Shown here: piece after piece, positions 1 to 9,031 of the stretch
How the letters are laid out: each line of letters begins with the position of its first letter
How positions within the stretch are numbered: the stretch's first letter is position 1
Source of the DNA: an uncultured Collinsella sp.
GTDB lineage: Bacteria; Actinomycetota; Coriobacteriia; Coriobacteriales; Coriobacteriaceae
Reading direction: 5' to 3'
DNA: 15,347 bases
Assembly (NCBI GenBank): GCA_902489225.1
Contig: CABTZA010000024.1
Location: 1-15,347, forward strand
The notes under the pieces: model-generated
Databases searched by the model: none
What the model saw: the letters and a program-made list of their open reading frames with translations, nothing else
What the model was told of the DNA's origin: nothing
Made by a program: the position numbers and the translations under genes

Positions 1-552
1 TATAGTGAGCAGGGCATTGAGTTTGACGCCGCCGAAGTCGCCCAGCAGGTTCGCGACTTCTTCCATGGCCGCCTGGTGAGCATGGCCCGCGACGAGAAGA
101 TCCCGGCCGATACCGTTGCTGCCGTCTCCGCGGTGCACATCATCGCCCCGTCCGTCTTCTTCGCCCGCTGCGCCGCCCTCGACGAGGCTCGCAAGAACGA
201 CGCCGAGACCTTTGACAACCTGGCGACCGCCTATGCCCGTGCCGCGCATATCTCCAAGCCCGAGCTGGGCGCGGAGTACGACCGCGCCCTGATGGGCGAG
301 GTCGAGCTCGCGCTTGCCGATGCCTCCGAGGCTGCTCAGACCGCTGTCGACGCCGCCCTTGCTGCCGAGGATTATCCGGCCGCATTTGCTGCCCTCGCCG
401 CCCTGCGCGCGCCCATCGACCGTTTCTTCGACGAGGTCATGGTCATGGACAAGGACGAGCAGCTCCGCGATAATCGCCTTAAGCTGCTCAACCGCTTCGA
501 GGCCGTTTTCTCCGGCATCGCCAACATCGGTGAGCTTGCTCGTAAAAAGTAA
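1..552 (+). CDS. glyS: Glycyl-tRNA synthetase beta subunit, C-terminal part (5' truncated by window edge)
   Basis: The reading frame is open from base 1 and ends with TAA at 550-552, giving the last 183 residues of the protein. The sequence is typical of the C-terminal DALR-type anticodon-binding region of bacterial GlyRS beta chains; the near-terminal stretch FFDEVMVMDKDEQLRDNRL, followed by a short basic tail, is a family signature. The beta subunit (usually about 690 residues) pairs with alpha (GlyQ) to charge tRNA-Gly in the cytoplasm. Most of the gene, and presumably glyQ, lie upstream. GTG (76) and ATG (82) codons occur in this frame, but sequence before them continues the same domain, so they are internal. 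No terminator was seen in the 34 bases before the next gene, which suggests co-transcription. Confidence 0.95.
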   Translation, partial: YSEQGIEFDAAEVAQQVRDFFHGRLVSMARDEKIPADTVAAVSAVHIIAPSVFFARCAALDEARKNDAETFDNLATAYARAAHISKPELGAEYDRALMGEVELALADASEAAQTAVDAALAAEDYPAAFAALAALRAPIDRFFDEVMVMDKDEQLRDNRLKLLNRFEAVFSGIANIGELARKK

Positions 553-586
553 GCCAGCCTGCGTGTAAGCGCAAAAGGAGCCCCGC

Positions 587-1453
587 ATGGATTGCCCGGT
601 CACCGCTCGTCCCACCGTTATCGTTATCTCCGACTCGCTCGGTGATACCGCTTGTGAGGTGGTGCTTGCGGCGTCCGGGCAATTTGATGAAGGGGCTTTT
701 CGTCTCTTGCGCCTGCCCAAGGTGAACTCGGTGGAGCAGGTCAAGTCGTTTGTGGGTCCGCGCGTCGATGCCGATCATCGCGATATTGCCGTGTTCCACA
801 CCATTGTCGATCCGGCGCTTCGCGCCCGTGTGCTCGATTACCTGGGCATGCTGCATATCCGTTCGGTCGACCTGATCGGCCCGACGCTCGCTGTGCTGTC
901 GTCGCTCATCGGTGTGCCGCCCAAGGGCGTTGCGGGCGTGATTCACAAGACCGATGACCGCTATTTCCATCGTATCGAGGCCATGGAGTATTTCGTTGAG
1001 CACGATGACGGGCGCGGCTGCGACGATCTGTCGGGTGCCGATATCGTGCTGCTGGGCGTATCGCGTACGTCCAAGACGCCGCTGTCGATGTATTTGGCCT
1101 ATCAGGGCTACAAGGTCGCCAATGTCCCACTGGCGCATGGCATGGAGCCGCCCAAGTCGATTTACGAGGTCGACCCGATGCGCCTGTTCGGCCTGATTTC
1201 GACCGTCGATGTGATTTCCGAAATTCGCGATAGCCGCTTGGGCGATGACTACGCTCGTGCCGTTGCCGGCTCCTATGCCGAGCCTGAGAGCGTGCACAGC
1301 GAGCTCGAGGAAGCCCGTGCGCTCATGAAGCGCCTAGGCTGCTTTGTGGTGCGTACCGACGGCAAGGCCATCGAGGAAAGCGCAGCCGAGATCATTAGCC
1401 ACTTGGAGGAAATCCAAGAAGCCCGTGCCCGCCGCGCCGCCCGTCGAGCCTAA
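587..1453 (+). CDS. yqfL: Pyruvate, phosphate dikinase regulatory protein (bifunctional kinase/pyrophosphorylase, DUF299/PDRP family)
   Basis: This 288-residue protein belongs to the PDRP/PSRP family. Members use ADP to phosphorylate, and so inactivate, a threonine next to the catalytic histidine of their dikinase partner, and reverse this with phosphate, releasing pyrophosphate. Family signatures are VISDSLGDTA near residues 13-22, HTIVDPALR, and the P-loop-like GVSRTSKTP at 157-165 followed by LSMYLAYQGYK. The ATG start has the ribosome binding site AAAAGGAG at 573-580, 6 bases upstream. The C-terminus is Arg/Ala rich. The sequence alone does not separate PPDK regulators from PEP-synthase regulators (PpsR), but the next gene is ppdK, so a PPDK partner is strongly favoured. 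It probably shares a transcript with glyS, an arrangement also known in Firmicutes. The symbol follows the Bacillus member. Confidence 0.93.
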   Translation: MDCPVTARPTVIVISDSLGDTACEVVLAASGQFDEGAFRLLRLPKVNSVEQVKSFVGPRVDADHRDIAVFHTIVDPALRARVLDYLGMLHIRSVDLIGPTLAVLSSLIGVPPKGVAGVIHKTDDRYFHRIEAMEYFVEHDDGRGCDDLSGADIVLLGVSRTSKTPLSMYLAYQGYKVANVPLAHGMEPPKSIYEVDPMRLFGLISTVDVISEIRDSRLGDDYARAVAGSYAEPESVHSELEEARALMKRLGCFVVRTDGKAIEESAAEIISHLEEIQEARARRAARRA

Positions 1454-1497
1454 TAGTAGCAGCATTTTGATAAAGCGATTTAGCAAAAATATCGCAT

Positions 1498-1527
1498 CTG
1501 ACCTGCACTTTCTTACAGTGGTATATT
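1498..1527 (+). promoter_or_regulatory. Candidate sigma-A-type promoter for ppdK
   Basis: CTGACC at 1498-1503 and TATATT at 1522-1527 are separated by 18 bases. The -10 is good and the -35 is moderate. It would start transcription near 1534 and leave a leader of about 170 bases. The gap after the regulator gene is the longest in the window and AT-richer than its surroundings, which fits a regulatory region. A weaker TTGATA at 1466-1471 with a poor -10 is a less likely alternative. Confidence 0.4.
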
Positions 1528-1530
1528 CAT

Positions 1531-1580
1531 AAGGTAATCACCTTTACCTACCGTTTACCGCCAGTTTTAGCACGTTTACC
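1531..1580 (+). repeat. Cluster of TTTACC direct repeats with an inverted GGTAA arm (candidate operator upstream of ppdK)
   Basis: TTTACC occurs at 1543-1548, 1554-1559 and 1575-1580, at spacings of 11 and 21 bases, close to one and two helical turns. The last two copies share the longer core CGTTTACC. An inverted copy, GGTAA at 1533-1537, pairs with TTACC at 1544-1548, and AAGGT-AATC-ACCTT spans 1531-1544. The cluster sits at and just downstream of the predicted transcription start. Phased repeats of this kind are typical of transcription-factor sites. No regulator is identified. Confidence 0.4.
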
Positions 1581-1702
1581 AAACCGCGCATCCTCTGCTT
1601 AAGCCCGCTCAAAACCCGCCGTATAGTTCCCTCACGGCCCGCATTTGGCGGGTCGATTCGTTACCACGGTCGTGCGCGTAAGTGCATGAAAGGGGAAGTA
1701 TC

Positions 1703-4453
<2,751 letters not shown>

Positions 4454-4492
4454 CGTTTTGGGTTCAGACGCCTAACGTAGCCCCCCTTCATG

Positions 4493-4520
4493 CCGTCCGT
4501 CTCATTCGTGAGGCGGACGG
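4493..4520 (+). terminator. Terminator hairpin after ppdK, UUCG tetraloop
   Basis: A 12-pair stem (4493-4504 with 4509-4520, one G-U pair) closes a UUCG tetraloop at 4505-4508. Only a weak T run (TTAT) follows directly, with T-rich sequence again from 4535. The stem is strong, but the poor U-tract leaves some doubt about intrinsic termination. Confidence 0.7.
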
Positions 4521-4566
4521 TTATCATGTGCGGGTTTTGTCTTTTTGTCTGCGTAAAAAATTGTTC

Positions 4567-4594
4567 TTGCAGCAGAAACCCGCGCGTGTATACT
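4567..4594 (+). promoter_or_regulatory. rplS: Predicted rplS promoter
   Basis: TTGCAG at 4567-4572 and TATACT at 4589-4594 are separated by 16 bases. The expected start is near 4601, giving a leader of about 63 bases before rplS. It lies directly after the ppdK terminator, which supports an independent rplS unit. Confidence 0.6.
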
Positions 4595-4615
4595 CGAATA
4601 CGTTTGTTCAACTAC

Positions 4616-4639
4616 GTGCCGGCCAGAGTGGTACGGCAC
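4616..4639 (+). promoter_or_regulatory. Hairpin in the rplS 5' leader
   Basis: GTGCCG at 4616-4621 pairs with CGGCAC at 4634-4639, and a smaller inner stem (4623-4625 with 4629-4631) lies inside. It occupies the middle of the short predicted rplS leader and ends about 12 bases before the ribosome binding site. Ribosomal-protein leaders often carry such structures for autoregulation. Whether this resembles the known L19 leader of Firmicutes was not tested. Confidence 0.4.
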
Positions 4640-4663
4640 CTCTAGAAGAGTAAGGAATTGCAC

Positions 4664-5005
4664 ATGGATTACATCCGCGCAATCGAGCGTCAGCAGATCC
4701 GCGAGGACATTCCTCAGGTTCGCGTCGCCGACAACGTCAAGGTTCACTACCGCATTAAGGAAGGCGACCGCGAGCGCATCCAGGTCTTCCAGGGCGACGT
4801 CATCCGCATGGCCGGCGCCGGTGCCCGCGAGACCTTCACCGTCCGCAAGATGTCCTTCGGTGTCGGTGTTGAGCGTACCTTCCCGCTTCACAGCCCCAAG
4901 ATCGCCAAGCTCGAGGTCGTTCGTCATGGTCGCGTCCGTCGCGCCAAGCTGTACTACCTCCGCGACAAGGTGGGCAAGGCTGCTCGCATCCCCGAGAAGC
5001 GCTAA
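4664..5005 (+). CDS. rplS: Large ribosomal subunit protein L19 (bL19)
   Basis: This 113-residue protein is the usual length of bL19, which sits at the interface of the 50S and 30S subunits. Family sequence includes NVKVHYRIKEGDRERIQVFQGDVI, ERTFPLHSPKIAKLEVVRHG and the basic C-terminal RRAKLYYLRDKVGKAARI. The ATG at 4664 is chosen because TAAGGA at 4651-4656 sits 7 bases upstream; an in-frame TTG at 4658 is too close to that site. Its codon use is strongly biased to C-ending codons, as expected for a highly expressed gene. It has its own promoter and terminator. In many Actinobacteria lepB follows rplS; here rnhB follows directly. Confidence 0.97.
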   Translation: MDYIRAIERQQIREDIPQVRVADNVKVHYRIKEGDRERIQVFQGDVIRMAGAGARETFTVRKMSFGVGVERTFPLHSPKIAKLEVVRHGRVRRAKLYYLRDKVGKAARIPEKR

Positions 5006-5039
5006 GAAGATCGCAGCGTCTGTCCACTCGTTTGGACGT

Positions 5040-5069
5040 AAGGGTCACCTTCGGGTGGCCCTTCTTTTT
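5040..5069 (+). terminator. Intrinsic terminator after rplS, UUCG tetraloop
   Basis: A 10-pair stem (5040-5049 with 5054-5063, one G-U pair) closes a UUCG loop at 5050-5053 and is followed by CTTTTT at 5064-5069. This is a textbook intrinsic terminator ending 30 bases before rnhB. Confidence 0.9.
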
Positions 5070-5098
5070 ATCTGATTTGCATGCAAGGAGGGCCTGGT

Positions 5099-5887
5099 AT
5101 GGCCAATATGACGAGCTCGGTTTCGGCATCGCAGGTTGCCGGAGAGCTGGCGAGCGCAACGTTTGAGGAGATCCCCGCCCTCGTGGAGCATTATCGCGAG
5201 GACCCGCGCCAGCAGGTGATCAAGGCTTGTGAACGCGCCCTCAAACGCCATTCCAAAGAGGTTGCCGAGCGCGAGCGCGTCAATGGCATGTACGAGCTTA
5301 TGCATGAGCTTGGCGGCGATGGGGTGGTCGTTGGTGTCGACGAGGTGGGCCGTGGCTCGGTAGCGGGTCCCTTAACCGTGTGTGCCGTGTGCCTTCCCAT
5401 GGAGCCGCGCGTCTGGGGCATCAACGATTCCAAAAAGCTCACGCCGGCGCGCCGCGAGCTGCTCTCTGTGAAGATTGCCGAGGTGGCGACGGCGATTGGT
5501 TTTTGCCATATCGCGCCTAAGGATATCGATGAGATGGGTATGGCCCGCGCCATCCGCGTTGCCGTCGCGGGCGCCGTGGCCGATACGGGACTTGAACCCG
5601 ACTGCGTCCTCATGGATGGCAACCCCTTGGGCGCCGTTCCCAATGAGCGCGACGTGGTGAAGGGCGATGCCAAGATCGCCTGTATCGCCGCGGCGTCCAT
5701 CATGGCCAAGGTCACGCGTGACGAGATGATGGTCGAGTACGACGCCGAGTACCCCGAGTACCATCTGGCCGAGTCGAAGGGCTATGCGAGCCCCGAGCAC
5801 ATCGAGGCCATTCGCAAACATGGACTTTGTCCGCTGCACCGCGTGAGCTTTTGCGGAAACTTTCTGCAGACTGAGCGCCTTTTCTAG
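5099..5887 (+). CDS. rnhB: Ribonuclease HII
   Basis: This 262-residue enzyme cleaves RNA in RNA-DNA hybrids and nicks at single ribonucleotides in DNA. The catalytic acidic residues are visible: Asp81 and Glu82 in DEVGRGSVAGP, Asp173 in MDGNPLG, and Asp208 in KVTRDEMM. NDSKKL and the family stretch KGDAKIACIAAASIMAK are also present, and the end, CPLHRVSFCGNFLQTERLF, is typical. About 75 residues precede the catalytic core, similar in size to the N-terminal extension of Bacillus RnhB. The ATG at 5099 follows AAGGAGG at 5085-5091 by 7 bases; the ATG at 5081 overlaps that site and is rejected. It lies between two strong terminators and no clear promoter was found, so it may depend on read-through from rplS. 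Confidence 0.95.
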   Translation: MANMTSSVSASQVAGELASATFEEIPALVEHYREDPRQQVIKACERALKRHSKEVAERERVNGMYELMHELGGDGVVVGVDEVGRGSVAGPLTVCAVCLPMEPRVWGINDSKKLTPARRELLSVKIAEVATAIGFCHIAPKDIDEMGMARAIRVAVAGAVADTGLEPDCVLMDGNPLGAVPNERDVVKGDAKIACIAAASIMAKVTRDEMMVEYDAEYPEYHLAESKGYASPEHIEAIRKHGLCPLHRVSFCGNFLQTERLF

Positions 5888-5893
5888 GTCAAT

Positions 5894-5927
5894 TGTGGAG
5901 ACAGGGACCTCTGGGGTTTTATAAACC
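5894..5927. repeat. Possible dispersed-repeat copy (GGAGACAGGGACC-type) between rnhB and its terminator
   Basis: The stretch has a GTGGAGACAGGGACCTCTGG core, followed by a small inverted repeat, GGTTT-TAT-AAACC at 5915-5927. From memory, it resembles the GGGGACAGGTCC class of short intergenic repeats that accompany REP-associated transposases in many bacteria. There is one copy in this window and no transposase gene, so the assignment is tentative. Confidence 0.3.
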
Positions 5928-5936
5928 TGCTGGTAG

Positions 5937-5978
5937 CGGGCCGTATGCAACACCATTGCTGCGTACGGCCCGTTTTTT
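5937..5978 (+). terminator. Strong intrinsic terminator after rnhB
   Basis: A 13-pair stem (5937-5949 with 5960-5972, one G-U pair), with a short loop-proximal extension, is followed at once by six T residues at 5973-5978. It separates rnhB from the yraN-xerC gene run. Confidence 0.92.
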
Positions 5979-6076
5979 GACGGCATTTGGTCAGCTTTTG
6001 GTTTGCTTCCGGTACTTACCCGCATGAAAGGTGCCCTCATCATCGGGGCAATGCAGTGTGCGGGAAAGGAGACCCC

Positions 6077-6562
6077 ATGAGTGCCGCAAGCAAAAAGAGT
6101 AAGACGCAGCAGCTCAAGGAATGTTGGGAAAACGGCAAGCTCGACTGCGGGGCGATGACGCCCGAGTTTATCAAGGGACTCAGTCCTCGCGAGCTGGGCA
6201 TGCTGGGCGAGCTGATCACCATCGACTACTTTAACGAGCGCGGCTACACCTTGCTGGAGCAGGGTTATCGTTGCACCGAGGGCGAGGCCGACCTGGTGCT
6301 GCTCGATGAGCTCGACGATGTCGTGGTGATGGCCGAGGTCAAGACCAGACGCGTTGCGCTGGATTGCAGCACGCGGGTCTTTCCCGAGGAGGCCGTGGAC
6401 GCCCAAAAGCAACGTCGCTACCGCCGCATCGCAAGTTGCTATCTCATGGAGCATTATCCGCTCAAGGCGATTCGCTTCGATGCCGTGGGCGTTACCATTC
6501 GCGGCGGGCATATCGCCGAGATCGAGCACCAGTACAACGCGTTCGATTGGCAGGTGTCGTGA
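6077..6562 (+). CDS. yraN: YraN family (UPF0102) endonuclease-like protein
   Basis: This 161-residue protein has the PD-(D/E)XK nuclease-like YraN core: GMLGELITIDYFNERGY (residues 41-57), GEADLVLLDE with Asp72, and AEVKTRR with Glu87 and Lys89, the positions expected of a metal-dependent nuclease site. The biological role of the family is not settled; its usual placement beside rnhB, comM and dprA suggests DNA processing. Typical members are about 120 residues. Here about 38 hydrophilic residues precede the core, and no signal peptide or membrane segment is seen. The ATG at 6077 follows AAAGGAG (6065-6071) by 5 bases; an in-frame TTG at 5987 abuts the upstream terminator and lacks a binding site. 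Its TGA overlaps the comM start by one base (TGATG), implying translational coupling. Confidence 0.88.
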   Translation: MSAASKKSKTQQLKECWENGKLDCGAMTPEFIKGLSPRELGMLGELITIDYFNERGYTLLEQGYRCTEGEADLVLLDELDDVVVMAEVKTRRVALDCSTRVFPEEAVDAQKQRRYRRIASCYLMEHYPLKAIRFDAVGVTIRGGHIAEIEHQYNAFDWQVS

Positions 6563-8085
6563 TGGCGTTCGAGACGTTTGCCGTTCACGCGGCCTGCATC
6601 CGCGGCGTCGAGGCGATTCCCGTCACGGTCGAGGTCTCGCTTGCCGGCGGCGTTCCGGGCATCCAGATGCTCGGCATACCGAGTATGGAGGTGATGGAGT
6701 CGCGCGGTCGTATTCGCTGCGCGATGCGCTCCGCCGGGTTCGAGATCCCGCGCTCGGGCATTACGGTCAATCTGGCGCCCGGCGATATCCGCAAGACCGG
6801 TAGCGGCTTTGATCTGCCCATCGCCATCGCGGTATTGGCGGCCGATGGGCAGATTCCCCGCGACAACCTCGATCGTTGTCTTATCGCTGGTGAGCTTGGC
6901 TTGGACGGTACGGTGCTTCCTGTCAAGGGCGAGGTGGCGTTTCAGTTATTGGCGCGTGATTTGGGGCTGTCCTTTATCGCCGGCAGGTCAGACCAGCATG
7001 TGCCACTCGCGGGCGTGGATTGCGGATTCATCGATCATTTGTCTCAGCTTGCTCATGGTATGGGCGATGCCGCGCGGCACTACTTGGATTCCGAGGGCGT
7101 CGAAGCGACCTTTGAGCCTGAGCTCGACTATGCCGACGTGCTGGGGCAGGAAGTCGCTAAACGCGGCATGGCGCTTGCGGCGGCAGGAGAACTCGGCTTG
7201 CTCATGATCGGGTCTCCGGGATCGGGCAAGACGATGCTCGCACGCCGTATGACCGGCATCCTGCCCGAGCTTTCCGTTGAGGATCAGCAGGAGGCACTGT
7301 GCATCCATTCGGTTTTGGGTGAGAACATTGATGGCTTGTTGGCGGGGCACCGCCCCTTCCGCAGTCCCCACCACAGTATTTCGACCGCAGGCCTTATCGG
7401 CGGCGGGCGCCCGGTGCACCCGGGTGAGATCAGCCTTGCTCATGGCGGCGTGCTCTTTTTGGACGAGCTTGCCGAGTTTCCCACGGGTGTACTGCAGACG
7501 CTCAGACAGCCTATCGAGCGCGGCTACGTGAGGATCGTACGCGTCGATGGGGCTTTTACCTTCCCGTCGCGCTTTCAGCTGCTGGCTGCGAGCAATCCCT
7601 GCCCCTGCGGCTTTTTGGGCGATCGCGAGGTACCGTGTCGCTGCTCGGCGGCGATGGTCGAGCGCTATCGGTCTAAACTGCGCGGTCCTTTGGCCGACCG
7701 TATCGACATGATGATCGATGTGACCCGTCCCGACCCTCAAGTGATTATCGAGGGTGCGGAGGGCATGTCGTCGGCCGAGTTACGTGACTACGTTGTGCGC
7801 GGTCGCGCCTTTCGCGCTTGGCGCGAATCCCGCATGGACGATGCGGATGCCGAGGCCGAGGATGACGAGACGCGGTCCATTGACGGCGTCGTTTCGACCT
7901 TCGAGCTCGATGATGCTGCCGAGAAATGCGTACTCGGCCTATCCAAACGCACGCATCTCACGGGCCGCGGCATCGTACGCCTGGTGCGTATCGCGCGTAC
8001 AATCGCTGACGTCGCCGAGAGCGAGCAAGTGACGCAGGACCACGTGCTCGAGGCGGCGATGTACCAGGGAAGGAGGGACCAATGA
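6562..8085 (+). CDS. comM: ComM/YifB family Mg-chelatase-like AAA+ ATPase
   Basis: This 507-residue AAA+ protein has the three parts of the ComM/YifB family: an N-terminal ChlI-like domain (about 1-180), a central AAA+ module with Walker A GSPGSGKT at 217-224 and Walker B VLFLDE at 297-302, and a C-terminal Mg_chelatase_C domain. NPCPCGFLGD...CRCS supplies four cysteines at 347, 349, 359 and 361, a hallmark of the family and a possible metal site. GPLADRID follows. In naturally transformable bacteria ComM is a hexameric helicase that drives branch migration during uptake-DNA integration; it is not a real magnesium chelatase. The start is the ATG overlapping the yraN stop by one base. Its TGA overlaps the next ATG by four bases (ATGA). 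Confidence 0.93.
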   Translation: MAFETFAVHAACIRGVEAIPVTVEVSLAGGVPGIQMLGIPSMEVMESRGRIRCAMRSAGFEIPRSGITVNLAPGDIRKTGSGFDLPIAIAVLAADGQIPRDNLDRCLIAGELGLDGTVLPVKGEVAFQLLARDLGLSFIAGRSDQHVPLAGVDCGFIDHLSQLAHGMGDAARHYLDSEGVEATFEPELDYADVLGQEVAKRGMALAAAGELGLLMIGSPGSGKTMLARRMTGILPELSVEDQQEALCIHSVLGENIDGLLAGHRPFRSPHHSISTAGLIGGGRPVHPGEISLAHGGVLFLDELAEFPTGVLQTLRQPIERGYVRIVRVDGAFTFPSRFQLLAASNPCPCGFLGDREVPCRCSAAMVERYRSKLRGPLADRIDMMIDVTRPDPQVIIEGAEGMSSAELRDYVVRGRAFRAWRESRMDDADAEAEDDETRSIDGVVSTFELDDAAEKCVLGLSKRTHLTGRGIVRLVRIARTIADVAESEQVTQDHVLEAAMYQGRRDQ

Positions 8086-9017
8086 TGGCCGAGGGGACCT
8101 TTGAGCTGCATCCAGGTGATGCATTGTATCCCGAGACCGTTTTGGAGCTTTCTGATGTACCCCAGACGCTCTATGTGTGTGGCAACCCCGAGGTTCTTTC
8201 GACGCCCGCGCTCTCCATCATCGGCGCGCGTAAGGCCTCGCCGTATGGTCTTGCCGTGGCAGAGCTTGCGGCAAAGGTGGCGGTCGAGGCGGGAGTGACG
8301 GTAGTTTCGGGCGGCGCGGTCGGTTGTGACCAGGCCTCGGGTTGGGCTGCGGTCAACGCCGGCGGCAAACACGTCGTGGTGCTGGGGACGGGCGCCGACG
8401 TGGTCTACCCGCGTTCGAGCGCGGGGCTTATTACTCGCACGCTCGATACGGGTGGCGCGGTCGTGTCGATCTCTCCGTGGGGCATGGGTCCGCGCAAGTT
8501 CGCCTTTCCGCGCCGCAATCGCGTGATCGCGGCCCTGTCGCAAGCCCTCTTTGTATCCGAGGCGGGTATGCCTTCTGGGACGTTTTCTACAGCCGAGGCT
8601 GCTATGGATTTGGGGCGCGAACTTCTTGCCGTGCCGGGGTCGATCCTATCGCCCGAGTCGCGTGGCACAAATTACCTCATTGCGAACGGTGCCTGCTGCA
8701 TCATCGACGAGGAATCTATCGAGATGGCTATCTCACGCATCTACGGAACCCTGCGCTACTCGCGCCCCGATGCTCCCGGCATTGCCGACCTGGATCCAAC
8801 GCAGCAGACCGTGATGCATGCGCTCATCGCATCTCCGCTCAAGGTCGACGACATCGCGGCGCTCGTCTCGCTCGATGCAGTTGGCGTACTCAAACTCTTG
8901 GGTTCGCTTGAACTCGAGGGCCTTATCGAGCGCATGATGGATGGAAGGTATGCGCCCTCCAAGTTTGCCCTTCACGCCCAGACGCCCTTCGGTCACAATG
9001 GAAAACGTGTCAATTAG
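8082..9017 (+). CDS. dprA: DNA-processing protein DprA/Smf
   Basis: This 311-residue protein has a Rossmann-like DprA core at about 40-235: IIGARKASPYG (46-56), FAFPRRNRVIAALS (140-153), EAGMPSGTFSTAEAA, ELLAVPG (180-186) and SRGTNYLIANGA. A winged-helix region (about 237-292) follows. DprA binds incoming single-stranded DNA and loads RecA in transformation, and is also found in species not known to be competent. The usual SGxARGID motif reads SGGAVGCDQ at 76-84, so the family Arg is missing; see findings. The start may be ATG 8082 or ATG 8085; AGGAGG at 8071-8076 suits both, and 8082 is given because it makes an ATGA overlap with comM. Only 14 bases separate it from trmFO. Confidence 0.92.
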   Translation: MMAEGTFELHPGDALYPETVLELSDVPQTLYVCGNPEVLSTPALSIIGARKASPYGLAVAELAAKVAVEAGVTVVSGGAVGCDQASGWAAVNAGGKHVVVLGTGADVVYPRSSAGLITRTLDTGGAVVSISPWGMGPRKFAFPRRNRVIAALSQALFVSEAGMPSGTFSTAEAAMDLGRELLAVPGSILSPESRGTNYLIANGACCIIDEESIEMAISRIYGTLRYSRPDAPGIADLDPTQQTVMHALIASPLKVDDIAALVSLDAVGVLKLLGSLELEGLIERMMDGRYAPSKFALHAQTPFGHNGKRVN

Positions 9018-9031
9018 AAAGGTGTTTGCAG

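Noticed and set aside
488..1297. Minus-strand open frame opposite the dikinase regulator gene
   Set aside because: It is the shadow of a well-recognised + strand gene, and no binding site or domain was seen.
1475..1495. GCGAT...ATCGC pairing after the regulator gene as a terminator
   Set aside because: Five pairs with an 11-base loop and no T-tract are too weak.
1638..1652. Five-pair hairpin CCCGC-ATTTG-GCGGG before ppdK
   Set aside because: The stem is short and has no T run, so it is not a credible terminator, and no other role can be supported.
1682..1702. Earlier GTG start for ppdK
   Set aside because: It has no suitable ribosome binding site; AAAGGGGA at 1689-1696 clearly serves GTG 1703.
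5987..6076. Upstream TTG start for yraN
   Set aside because: It directly follows the rnhB terminator, lacks a ribosome binding site and adds residues not expected in the family; ATG 6077 is well supported.
6364..6561. In-frame upstream extension of comM inside yraN
   Set aside because: The family N-terminus begins at the ATG at 6562; the extension only reflects an open alternative frame of yraN.
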